Shown: piece by piece, positions 35,001 to 43,085 of the stretch
Numbering within the stretch: position 1 is the first letter of the stretch
Layout of the letters: each line of letters starts with the position of its first letter
From: Alteromonas sp. RKMC-009
GTDB taxonomy: Bacteria > Pseudomonadota > Gammaproteobacteria > Enterobacterales > Alteromonadaceae
Length of the DNA stretch: 64,000 nt
Assembly: GCF_003584565.2 (NCBI RefSeq)
Contig: NZ_CP031010.1
Coordinates: forward strand, 372,001 to 436,000
Direction: 5' to 3'
Position numbers and translations under genes: made by a program
The notes under the pieces: generated by a model
The model's input: the letters and a program-made list of their open reading frames with translations, nothing else
What the model was told of the DNA's origin: nothing
Database searches by the model: none

Positions 35001-35853
35001 TCCTCTCTATGGTATTTATTTCTTCATCAGAAAGGATTTTTTTCCAATATTCAGTGAGACTTTTGGCATCTCTTTTTTTAGTATGCGCAGTTTTAATCGA
35101 AGTTATGTCTGCTTTTCCGTTAGATCTATCTTCTATATATTTTAGAATTTTAGGTGTAAGTGGTATGCCGATGAAATCAAAAATTGTTTTGTAACCTTCT
35201 TCAGATTTCTCTATTAATTCGTTCATGTCGACATATAGTATATTTTTTCTTTTGTTTTTATTTAATTTCGCTATTTTATTTAAAAGTGCTCCATTTACGG
35301 CAGGATTTTTAACATCAAAGTCATTGATTTCCTTTAAGTATTTTAGGCCAGATTCTTTTAATTTTTTATTTATTTCTAATACATCAAAACTCCAACACAT
35401 TCTTTTAAAGCTTGCAGCAATTTGAAATGAACTTCGTTCCGTAATTATTATTTTATTATCTTCATCGAAGCTTGATTTTAGAAAATATAAAAATGGGTCT
35501 TTAATTATTAATCTTTCAGGCTTAGTTATATATCTACATTTTTGATATGAAAGGTTATTTCTTGTGATTCCTATTTTCTTCGCGATTTTTTTTGCTATTG
35601 GATCTTCAGGATAGTAATTTTTCTTAAATTTTAGTTTGTTATATTTGAGATCATCTATGAACTTTTTCGTGATTTTTCTAGCTGAGGTTTCTTCGCTTAT
35701 AACAAAATATTCATTAATATCTACGATCCCCGTTATTTTATTAAACGGTTCATATATAAAATCCACGTTTTCAACTTCGCTTAGAACTTCTCCAATTATT
35801 GTTGTTCCTGATCGTGGGATGCCGCTTATTATTATTAATTCGTTAAATTCCAT
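34981..35853 (-). CDS. Second sulfotransferase-family protein
   Basis: 290 aa. The P-loop is IIISGIPRSGTTIIGEV (residues 7-23). The probable 3'-phosphate region is IIITERSSFQIAASFKRMC near residue 135, and its divergence from the first protein suggests a different acceptor position. First gene of the eight-gene assembly operon: GAGG lies seven bases before the ATG, and 48 bases separate it from the phosphatase gene upstream on the same strand. Low sequence identity to its neighbour argues against a recent duplication. Confidence 0.75.
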   Translation of the reverse strand: MEFNELIIISGIPRSGTTIIGEVLSEVENVDFIYEPFNKITGIVDINEYFVISEETSARKITKKFIDDLKYNKLKFKKNYYPEDPIAKKIAKKIGITRNNLSYQKCRYITKPERLIIKDPFLYFLKSSFDEDNKIIITERSSFQIAASFKRMCWSFDVLEINKKLKESGLKYLKEINDFDVKNPAVNGALLNKIAKLNKNKRKNILYVDMNELIEKSEEGYKTIFDFIGIPLTPKILKYIEDRSNGKADITSIKTAHTKKRDAKSLTEYWKKILSDEEINTIERIDAIED

Positions 35854-35901
35854 CTTGTTGCCTCATAACACCATTTTTAATTTGGTCTTTCTTTAAACAG
35901 G

Positions 35902-36615
35902 TCAAAAATCATTCAATTTTATAACTGAAGGGTTGCGATAATATACAGTATCGACATGTAATGAATTCCCAATCCAAATTGGTTCTGGTGTCGAGTTATG
36001 TCCGTGAATTGAATAATCCACTCCGTGATTTACTTTGTTTATTTTTTTGTTGAATCTTTCTCTATCCCACATAAGTGGAAATACACAGGCTTCAGTATTT
36101 TGTGGCATGTGCTCCCAACTCCAGGTTGGGGGCAGAGTATGAGAAATGCCGATCTTCTTTCCCTGATAATCAACAGTTATTGCGAGCTGTTGTTGCAGGA
36201 ACCATTTACACATATTTACCAGCGTTTGAAAGTCCGCTGTCTGATGCCACTTGCCACCATTTTGCACCCAAAGGCGCATGGCGTAGCTGTCCCTGCCCAT
36301 TAATGCTTCCAGCATCATGTGTTCATGATTGCCTAGCACCACATTGGCGTTAATTTCCTGCATATATTCGACGAGTCTTGCGCTGTCGTTTCCGCGATCA
36401 ATAATATCGCCTAAGCTTATTAGTACATCGTCTTGTGGGTTGAAATCAACTTTATCTAATTCTGATTTCAGCTTTGTGAAATTGCCATCAAGATCGCCGA
36501 CCACGAACACACGTTTATCATCCTCGATAGTAATGTGTTTATGCAGGCGTACTTTGCTAATGACGTTGGTTTTGACTTGCATTGAACTGACTACGCTAAC
36601 TTCCTTATTAGGCAT
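35902..36615 (-). CDS. PrpA-like metallophosphoesterase (serine/threonine protein phosphatase)
   Basis: 237 aa calcineurin-like phosphatase. The motifs are in order: GDLDGN (usually GDxHG, here with Asp at the His position), GDIIDRG, GNHEHM, SHTLPP and HGHN. The Asp for His change in the first motif could alter one metal ligand. Relatives include bacteriophage-lambda-type and PrpA/PrpB phosphatases. The last about 55 codons are clearly more AT-rich than the rest, at the edge of the exopolysaccharide island. Start uncertain: ATG 36582 is an alternative, and neither has a good ribosome binding site. Confidence 0.8.
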   Translation of the reverse strand: MPNKEVSVVSSMQVKTNVISKVRLHKHITIEDDKRVFVVGDLDGNFTKLKSELDKVDFNPQDDVLISLGDIIDRGNDSARLVEYMQEINANVVLGNHEHMMLEALMGRDSYAMRLWVQNGGKWHQTADFQTLVNMCKWFLQQQLAITVDYQGKKIGISHTLPPTWSWEHMPQNTEACVFPLMWDRERFNKKINKVNHGVDYSIHGHNSTPEPIWIGNSLHVDTVYYRNPSVIKLNDF

Positions 36616-36688
36616 AGTGTATGTTTTTCGAGTCGTGGTTTCAAAGAATAACTTTGATGGTCGGGTATGTGCGGAAAGAATTGAGTAT

Positions 36689-36710
36689 AGGCGTAACGGG
36701 CGTTACGCCT
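36689..36710. repeat. Perfect 10-bp inverted repeat between ppnP and the phosphatase gene
   Basis: AGGCGTAACG and CGTTACGCCT are exact complements separated by GG. It lies 14 bases downstream of the ppnP stop. There is no T-run on the minus strand, so it may act as a processed 3' stem or a weak terminator; an operator is less likely at this place. Confidence 0.55.
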
Positions 36711-36723
36711 GAGATATTTATTT

Positions 36724-37023
36724 TTAGCTATAAAAACAAAGATAAGCCGTAGTCACTTCCACTTTCACATCAAAAGACTGATTCGCTGCGACGTTAAACT
36801 CTGTGCCTGTTTTATAAGACTGAAATTCGTCTGAACCGGGCAGTTTTACAATCAGCTCACCTTCAACCACTTTCATCAGTTCATCTTTAGAGGTGCTGAA
36901 AACATATTCGCCTGGCAGCATAACACCTGAGGTACACGGGCCGTTTGCTGAATCGAAAGCGATAGATTTTACGTTGTCGTCGAAGTAACTGTTTACACTT
37001 AATGACATAGAGAGGTTTTCCAT
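36724..37023 (-). CDS. ppnP: Pyrimidine/purine nucleoside phosphorylase PpnP
   Basis: 99 aa cupin, nearly the same length as E. coli PpnP/YaiE. It shares the pattern NSYFDDNVKSIAF, GVMLPGEYVFST, MKVVEGELIVKLP and the ending AYLCFYS. It cleaves nucleosides with phosphate to the base and (deoxy)ribose-1-P. A stand-alone gene with no functional link to the clusters on either side. Confidence 0.92.
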   Translation of the reverse strand: MENLSMSLSVNSYFDDNVKSIAFDSANGPCTSGVMLPGEYVFSTSKDELMKVVEGELIVKLPGSDEFQSYKTGTEFNVAANQSFDVKVEVTTAYLCFYS

Positions 37024-37085
37024 TATTAAATTTGTGCCAGTCTGCCTAATGTTTGTTGTCCCTTCCAGACAAAACTTGTTCGCTG

Positions 37086-37565
37086 TTATGTTTTTATAAA
37101 GTGACTAATAAGCTTTTCGAATAACGGGGCGCGTTCTATGAAGACCATGGCGAAGCTCGTTGTAAGGAGGAGCATGCGGTATTTACGTTCAATAGCGTTT
37201 TTCTGCAGATACAAATATACCGCTATACCCGTGAATGCGCCGATCTCGTTTCTTAGAATATCTTCCCACTGAAAGGCACGGTGAACAGTGCTTTGTACAT
37301 TCTCGATAACGAAACTGAGTATAAGCACAACCAGTAAAAAAACAGGAATGCGTTTCAGGTGAGAACCTTTCAGGTAGGGATAAAACACCAGAGCGAATGC
37401 ACAAAAGAATACAATGTGGCATGAATTCAATAAGGTTGCTCCCAGCTTGGTTTTAAAAAGCTGGGGAACAGGAATGAAGAATAAGCCTGCTAACAGGATG
37501 AACCCGACAATGAGATAGGGAAGGTATTTAACAGAGTAACTGGATTTTCTATCCGGATGTCTCAA
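37086..37565 (-). CDS. VanZ-like membrane protein
   Basis: 159 aa with four predicted helices. SFVIENVQSTVHRAFQWEDILRN followed by IGAFTGIAVYLYL is the VanZ-family core (Glu, Gln, Arg, Asp, Asn pattern). VanZ relatives affect glycopeptide susceptibility in some bacteria, but the role here is unknown. Confidence 0.8.
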   Translation of the reverse strand: MRHPDRKSSYSVKYLPYLIVGFILLAGLFFIPVPQLFKTKLGATLLNSCHIVFFCAFALVFYPYLKGSHLKRIPVFLLVVLILSFVIENVQSTVHRAFQWEDILRNEIGAFTGIAVYLYLQKNAIERKYRMLLLTTSFAMVFIERAPLFEKLISHFIKT

Positions 37566-37648
37566 TCCTTGAGCCTCGTAGATTGTTTCGTTTGAGGAAA
37601 CTATACGCCAGATAAGTGGTTTATTTCAGCTAAGTTTGTAAGGTTTCG

Positions 37649-38767
37649 TTACTTTGCTTTCGTTTCAGGCTCCCACCCATTCAAAATATTAAACCGCTTA
37701 TAAATATCCATCTTCTCTACGCCAAGCTGGGGGCGTTGTTCGTTAATGGCGTAGCCCGGGCCGCTGCTGCCATATTCCGCAAAGCGGGCATCGTTGATGG
37801 GGTCGAATTCTTTTCTGCCGCCTTCTTTGGTTGAACCGCCCATGGAGGCCCAGCCGGTTGTGGTGATGTGGGCATCCATCCAGGTGTTGATAAACACAGC
37901 TTTACCGATGGCGAAGGGGTTGGCATAGCGGCCATCGTCAAAGGTGGTGGTGGGATGCCAGGGTCTGCCCAGTGGCACGGAGTTGTCCGGTACGCCTTCT
38001 TCACGCAGCAGTTTGCAGTTTACGAAGGTCAGGCCGAAGGTATCTGAAATCAGCGTGCTGGGGGCTGTGATGTAGCCGGTTATGTCCATGTCTTTCCCTC
38101 TGGGGCGGGAATAGATACTGACGGTATCAAAATAGGCATTGCCGTCACCGAAAATGAAATCCACATTGCCACGGATTTCACCGCCTTTGAAGTAACTGCG
38201 GCCGCCACGGACGTAAAGGGTGTCCTGATAGCCGAGCAGGGCAACATTCTCGATAAAGGTTTTGTCGGTGTATTCTGAAATTTTAAGGGCCACTGCTTGC
38301 ATACCGGATACTTTGGCCGGGTCGCTGCTTTCTCTGGCATCTTCAGTTAAAAAGTCGAAGCCGTTCTCGATGGTGAGGTTGGCGATGTGCACGCCGGGAC
38401 GGGTAATTTCCACAGTGGCACTGCGTGAGGTGCCCCAGTGTTCTTCACTGCCGCGGGTAACGGCTTTGCCGGCGTAGCGGTCGAATACAATTTTGGTCTG
38501 CTCCATACCGGCACCGATAAGGGTGATGCCGGGTTTATCTATCACCACGCGTTCGTAGTATTCCCCCGGCGCGACGGCGATGGTCCAGCCGCCCTCCTGC
38601 GGGGCGGCGTTAACGGCTTCCTGTATGGATGAATAATGTGTTTCGTCGATGGCGGTACTGGCCACAATGGCATCAGCAGTGACAGATTCAGGTAAAAAGC
38701 GTTCCGGCTTCTCGCTGCTGCATCCTGCTAACAGTACGACCAACAACAAACAACATATTCTAGACAT
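37649..38767 (-). CDS. Pectin methylesterase (CE8), lipoprotein
   Basis: 372 aa. A lipoprotein signal ends at LLAGC (residue 16). The right-handed beta-helix carries the CE8 motifs GYQDTLYV (about 180), GNVDFIFGDG with the nucleophile Asp (about 200) and LGRPWHP (about 265). It removes methyl groups from homogalacturonan, exposing it to polygalacturonase. The gene is the last of a five-gene operon and overlaps GH28 by eight bases. The lipid anchor fits surface or periplasmic action beside the TBDR. Confidence 0.93.
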   Translation of the reverse strand: MSRICCLLLVVLLAGCSSEKPERFLPESVTADAIVASTAIDETHYSSIQEAVNAAPQEGGWTIAVAPGEYYERVVIDKPGITLIGAGMEQTKIVFDRYAGKAVTRGSEEHWGTSRSATVEITRPGVHIANLTIENGFDFLTEDARESSDPAKVSGMQAVALKISEYTDKTFIENVALLGYQDTLYVRGGRSYFKGGEIRGNVDFIFGDGNAYFDTVSIYSRPRGKDMDITGYITAPSTLISDTFGLTFVNCKLLREEGVPDNSVPLGRPWHPTTTFDDGRYANPFAIGKAVFINTWMDAHITTTGWASMGGSTKEGGRKEFDPINDARFAEYGSSGPGYAINEQRPQLGVEKMDIYKRFNILNGWEPETKAK

Positions 38768-40229
38768 CAGGGAGTTCCACGGTTTTTCCGTTCACACGGA
38801 TATTTTGCTGAGAGATATTATCTATATTCTCAATTATGGATTTTTTATCAACCTTCGTGAATATCAGATTCTTCAGCGACACGCCTGTAATGGGCGTGTG
38901 ATCGTACCCGCGCAGCACAAAAGCCCGTTCGGCATGTTGCACATACAGGTTCTCGATGGTGATATCTTCCAGCTTGGGTGTGAACTCACCCACATCGCCT
39001 TCTTCATAGAAGAAGTTAATGACTACGGCATCTTTAACCTGACCCACACGGAACTGACGGTAGTTCAGGTTCTGCAGGTGTCCGCCCCGGATGGAGTTGG
39101 TTTTGATGCGCACGGCACGGTCGAGATCCGGACTGCTCATTTCACAGTTCTGTGCATACAGGTTTCTTACGCCACCGGAAATTTCACTGCCAATCACCAC
39201 ACCGCCATGACCGGCTTTCATGGTGCAGTCGTTAATAAGGATATTTTCACACGGCTGTGCCACGCGGCGGCCATCAGCATTACGGCCTGATTTAATGGCA
39301 ATACAGTCATCCCCTGTATCGAACGTACAGTTCTCGATAAGTACATCGGTACAGCTTTCCGGATCGCAGCCGTCAGAATTTGGGCCATAGCTGTGACAGT
39401 AAATATCCCGCACGGTCACATTGGTACACAGTACCGGGTTAACCAGCCAGAACGGGGAGTTACGGATAGTCACGCCGGAAATCAGCACGTTCTTACAACG
39501 GTAAGGCTGAATGAACGGCGGGCGCAGGTAGTTTTCTTCAAACACGCGATCTGCTACCGGCACACCGTCTTCGGCCATCTGACGCAGCACATCGCGGGTG
39601 TATTTCTGGTTTGCCACGGGATCATCGCCCCATTTGGCTTCTTTCCATTTACCTTTCCACGGCCACCAGTTTTCCGGGCTGCCGCCGCCTTCAAGTGTAC
39701 CTTCACCGGTAATCGCCACGTTGGTTTCTTCAAAGGCGTAAATCAGCGGGGAATAGCCCATCAGTTCAGTGCCTTCCCAGCGGGTGAACACATAAGGCTT
39801 GTAAAGCTCAGGCTCGGGAATGAAATGCAGTACCGCGCCTTTGGCAAGATAAAAATTGATATTGGATTTTAAATGTACCGGGCCGGTATAGAACTCACCG
39901 GCAGGCACTTCAACAGTACCGCCGCCCTGTGCGGCCACATCGCTGATGGCATCACGGATAGCCTGTGTGGCATCTTTCTGACTGCTGCTCTCACCGGCTG
40001 GCTTTGCGCCATATTCAGTAATGCTGACATGCAGCGGCGGAAATTCAGGTGCACGAATACGCTGACGGATGCGGCGGGCATCATCGTTCCAGTCGAAATC
40101 GCCGGTGGCCACAGGTTGCGTGAAGGTTTGCGTAACACTGCTGCAGCCTGATAACCCCAGAAAACCTGCGGTGGCAGCGCTGCTGCCGGCTAATTTAAGT
40201 AAGTTGCGTCGGGATGCTTGAAAACCCAT
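38760..40229 (-). CDS. GH28 polygalacturonase with Tat-type lipoprotein signal
   Basis: 489 aa. SRRNLLKLAG (residues 6-15) is a twin-arginine signal and is followed by a lipobox LSGC (residue 29), so it should be a Tat-exported lipoprotein. GH28 residues are complete: NSDGCDPES (about 282), DTGDDCIAIKSG (about 305), GHGG (about 337) and RIKT (about 370). It cleaves galacturonan or rhamnogalacturonan, probably in exo mode like other cell-bound GH28s of this length. TAATG couples it to the esterase upstream. Confidence 0.92.
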   Translation of the reverse strand: MGFQASRRNLLKLAGSSAATAGFLGLSGCSSVTQTFTQPVATGDFDWNDDARRIRQRIRAPEFPPLHVSITEYGAKPAGESSSQKDATQAIRDAISDVAAQGGGTVEVPAGEFYTGPVHLKSNINFYLAKGAVLHFIPEPELYKPYVFTRWEGTELMGYSPLIYAFEETNVAITGEGTLEGGGSPENWWPWKGKWKEAKWGDDPVANQKYTRDVLRQMAEDGVPVADRVFEENYLRPPFIQPYRCKNVLISGVTIRNSPFWLVNPVLCTNVTVRDIYCHSYGPNSDGCDPESCTDVLIENCTFDTGDDCIAIKSGRNADGRRVAQPCENILINDCTMKAGHGGVVIGSEISGGVRNLYAQNCEMSSPDLDRAVRIKTNSIRGGHLQNLNYRQFRVGQVKDAVVINFFYEEGDVGEFTPKLEDITIENLYVQHAERAFVLRGYDHTPITGVSLKNLIFTKVDKKSIIENIDNISQQNIRVNGKTVELPDV

Positions 40230-41248
40230 TATTGATTAACTCCGGATGCTATCTGGCTTAAGAAGGTGTGGATCCGCTCTGCGGTTTCTGTGAGATACGG
40301 TTCAAACAGCCAGAATGTGTGGATATTGTTGTCGTACTGATAATACTTGCTGGCAATGCCGTGGCTGCTGAGTTTGCTGAGAACTTCGTCTTTGCCGGCG
40401 GTAAAGCGCATCTGGCCGCTGCTGATGATAAGCATGGGCGGCGAGTCTGCATCAATATGTTTGGCGGTAGATGCCTCTGCCCAGCGTTCCGGCAGCGTTT
40501 CATACGCGCCGCCGAACCACATGCCCGCAGCGGATTTGTCCTTGCGTTTGTTTTCACTGGCAAGGGCTAAGGGGTGGGTGAAATCCAGCACGCCGTCAAG
40601 GTCGACGACAGCGTTTACGCGCACGGCGTCTGCTGAATGTTCACCCTTAAACAGGGTGGTGTTGGCGGTATTACCAATGAGTCCGGCCATATGACCGCCG
40701 GAAGAGCCGCCGCCCAGGGCAATTCTGGTCGGGTTGAATCCCCAGGCAGCAGCATGCTCTTTTGCAAATGCCAGTGCGTCGTTGATGTCTTCAAGCCCGG
40801 CAGGGTATCGCGCTTCCATGGATAACCGGTACTCAGGAGTGATCACGACATAACCTTGCTGAGCCAGTAAATTCGCCAGCGGGTAGAAATGGGTTTTATT
40901 GCCTGAACGCCAGCCGCCACCGTGAATGAACATAATCGCCTGACCACTGGCTTTGTCCGTGGCGGGCAAAAATACATCCAGATGCAGTTCGCGGCCATCT
41001 GCCACTTTATAACGGCGGTCGAATAACACCTGCTGACCTTCAGTGAAGGAGAGTACCGGCTCTTTCAGCTCAGGATGTTCATCCCGATAGGCATAGAAGC
41101 GCTGGGAAATGCTGTAGCTGTCGTCCACGGGATAATCTTTGGCGCTCACCGGCACGCTGCCGGCGGCACAAAGCGCGCACAGGGCTGCGGCTGTGAGGCG
41201 GCGAAGCCGTGCGCTGACATCAGAGTGTGGCATGAAAGCCTGTAACAT
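40229..41248 (-). CDS. Secreted alpha/beta-hydrolase, probable carbohydrate acetyl- or carboxylesterase
   Basis: 339 aa. A signal peptide ends near PVSAK (about residue 36). The oxyanion motif HGGGW (about 109), nucleophile elbow GGGSSGG (about 184) and catalytic His in NNIHTFW (about 317) define the BD-FAE/acetyl-esterase type hydrolase. In this operon it most likely deacetylates or otherwise de-esterifies pectin fragments. The exact ester bond is unknown. Confidence 0.82.
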   Translation of the reverse strand: MLQAFMPHSDVSARLRRLTAAALCALCAAGSVPVSAKDYPVDDSYSISQRFYAYRDEHPELKEPVLSFTEGQQVLFDRRYKVADGRELHLDVFLPATDKASGQAIMFIHGGGWRSGNKTHFYPLANLLAQQGYVVITPEYRLSMEARYPAGLEDINDALAFAKEHAAAWGFNPTRIALGGGSSGGHMAGLIGNTANTTLFKGEHSADAVRVNAVVDLDGVLDFTHPLALASENKRKDKSAAGMWFGGAYETLPERWAEASTAKHIDADSPPMLIISSGQMRFTAGKDEVLSKLSSHGIASKYYQYDNNIHTFWLFEPYLTETAERIHTFLSQIASGVNQ

Positions 41249-41250
41249 GA

Positions 41251-43083
41251 TTAAGGTCTCCGTCGCGGCAGAAATCTGAAGTAGTTCACCTTCAGCGATG
41301 CCGGGACGCTTTGTTTTGCATCAGACTGTTCATCAGACATTCCGGCGTCTGCATCCGCAGACACACTGAACAGGCCGGTTTTCGCGCCGACCCAGCGGCC
41401 GCGTCTGGCTTTAAACTGTTCGCCCACCACCGTAAAGCGGGTTGCATTAGCGCTCTGCGCGCCGCTTCCGGCGGCTTCTGCGTTAACGCGATAGCTGAAT
41501 ATGGCGGTGGCATCCCCGGCCATCACGTAGCGCAGTTCGATGGTTCTGGCGGTGGCATTGTCATCTGCTGTTCCATTTGCCCTGAACAGTGCATTTACCG
41601 GGCCATAGTCGTGTACCGACTCATCGCAACCGGTGCGGGCGTTTTTACACTGCACGTAAACCAGATGGGTTTCACCGTTCACGGGTTTTACTCCGATCCA
41701 GGCATAATCTTCACCAAACAGCAGCAATCCGCCTTCGGCCTGTGCGCCATCTTCCTGCAGAATAATTTCAGTACGCACGTCGTAGGTCAGCGCCGGCAGC
41801 TTTTGCAGCAATAATGACGGTGTAGACCAGAGATTATTACCGGTAGTAGTGATTTTGGGCTGTGCCGGTAAGGTAAGCACGCCGGACTGCTTGTCGATGC
41901 TGTACCAGTCAGGCTGCCAGTTGGCATTCCACTGCCACTGAATGCCTAATTCGTCATTGAATTCATCCGTCGCGGGCTGAGGTTTCACTTCGCCCGGGAT
42001 GTCTGTCAGTGGTTTTTTCCAGCGGTACACCGGTTCGCCGGTACCGTCACCGTCTTTATCTTCACCGATAACAGGCCAGTCGTTTTCCCAGTGCACGGGC
42101 TGTAAATGCACAATGCGGCCGTAAGCCTTGCGGGACTGAAAATGAATAAACCAGTCTTCGTTTTTATTGGTGTGGATCCATGAACCCTGATGGGGACCGT
42201 TAATGAGCGTGTCGCCCTGGTCCATCACGGTTCGGGGTGTATAAGGGCCGGCGATGTTGTCAGAACGGAACACCGACTGCCAGCCGGTCTCCACGCCGCC
42301 GGCCGGGGCGAAAATGTAATAGTAGCCGTTACGTTTATAAAACTTGGGGCCTTCCAGTGTGCGGTAGCCGTCAATGGCGTTGCCATCGACCACATGGGTA
42401 TACGTATCGCTGACCTGTGAGGCATCACCGGACATTTCCCGTAAGCTGAGCACATTATTAAAGCCGGCGCGGCTTTTTGCCCAGCCGTGGAGTAACCAGG
42501 CTTTGCCGTCGTCATCCCACAGCGGGGTAGGGTCGATAAGGCCTTTGCCGGCGAGAATTAATTCCGGTTCGCTCCATTTACCGGCGGGATCGGCAGCGGT
42601 GGTCACATAAATGCCAAAATCGGGGTCAGGGTAAAAAATCCAGAATTTACCGTCGTGATAACGGATATTCGGTGCCCATACGCCGTTACCGTGCTGCGGC
42701 GTGGCAAACACATCCAGTGGTACCTGTTGTGGCAGGGCGTAATTGATGAGTTCCCAGTTAACCAAATCGGTAGAATGCAGCACCGGCAGGCCGGGGGCGG
42801 CGTTAAAGCTTGATGCTGTCATGTAGTAGTGGCCGTTAACAGCCACTACGTCAGGGTCGGAATAATCGATATGCAGGATGGGGTTACGGTATTCACCGTT
42901 CTGCAAATCTGAAATCCACAGCCGCGGATCGTTTGCGTTATCTTCAGCGCTGCTTGCGGTTACCGCCGGCGATTTTGCTGCGGAAGACTGTGCATCTGCA
43001 CAGCCTCCCAGTGCGGCAGTCGCTGCCATAACCGCCAGCGCAGGTGCGCAGGGCAGAGATTTCAGAGTATGCAGAATGCCCAT
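41251..43083 (-). CDS. GH43-family lipoprotein with C-terminal beta-sandwich
   Basis: 610 aa. The lipobox is LGGC (residue 28). The five-bladed propeller has the GH43 acids in order: YSDPDVV (base Asp, about 74), LIDPTPLWDDDG (Asp, about 186) and LEGPKFYKRNGYYY (acid Glu, about 243). A GH43_C2/DUF1349-like beta-sandwich follows from about residue 370. Activities in such proteins include alpha-L-arabinofuranosidase, beta-xylosidase and beta-galactosidase; pectin side chains (arabinan or galactan) are the likely substrate here. Confidence 0.88.
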   Translation of the reverse strand: MGILHTLKSLPCAPALAVMAATAALGGCADAQSSAAKSPAVTASSAEDNANDPRLWISDLQNGEYRNPILHIDYSDPDVVAVNGHYYMTASSFNAAPGLPVLHSTDLVNWELINYALPQQVPLDVFATPQHGNGVWAPNIRYHDGKFWIFYPDPDFGIYVTTAADPAGKWSEPELILAGKGLIDPTPLWDDDGKAWLLHGWAKSRAGFNNVLSLREMSGDASQVSDTYTHVVDGNAIDGYRTLEGPKFYKRNGYYYIFAPAGGVETGWQSVFRSDNIAGPYTPRTVMDQGDTLINGPHQGSWIHTNKNEDWFIHFQSRKAYGRIVHLQPVHWENDWPVIGEDKDGDGTGEPVYRWKKPLTDIPGEVKPQPATDEFNDELGIQWQWNANWQPDWYSIDKQSGVLTLPAQPKITTTGNNLWSTPSLLLQKLPALTYDVRTEIILQEDGAQAEGGLLLFGEDYAWIGVKPVNGETHLVYVQCKNARTGCDESVHDYGPVNALFRANGTADDNATARTIELRYVMAGDATAIFSYRVNAEAAGSGAQSANATRFTVVGEQFKARRGRWVGAKTGLFSVSADADAGMSDEQSDAKQSVPASLKVNYFRFLPRRRP

Positions 43084-43085
43084 GA

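Noticed and set aside
36025..36353. Plus-strand open frames opposite the phosphatase gene
   Set aside because: They mirror a gene with full phosphatase motifs, have no ribosome binding site and show no recognisable domain.
36689..36723. Rho-independent terminator after ppnP
   Set aside because: The stem is perfect but has a two-base loop and no T-run on the transcribed strand, so it is recorded only as an inverted repeat.
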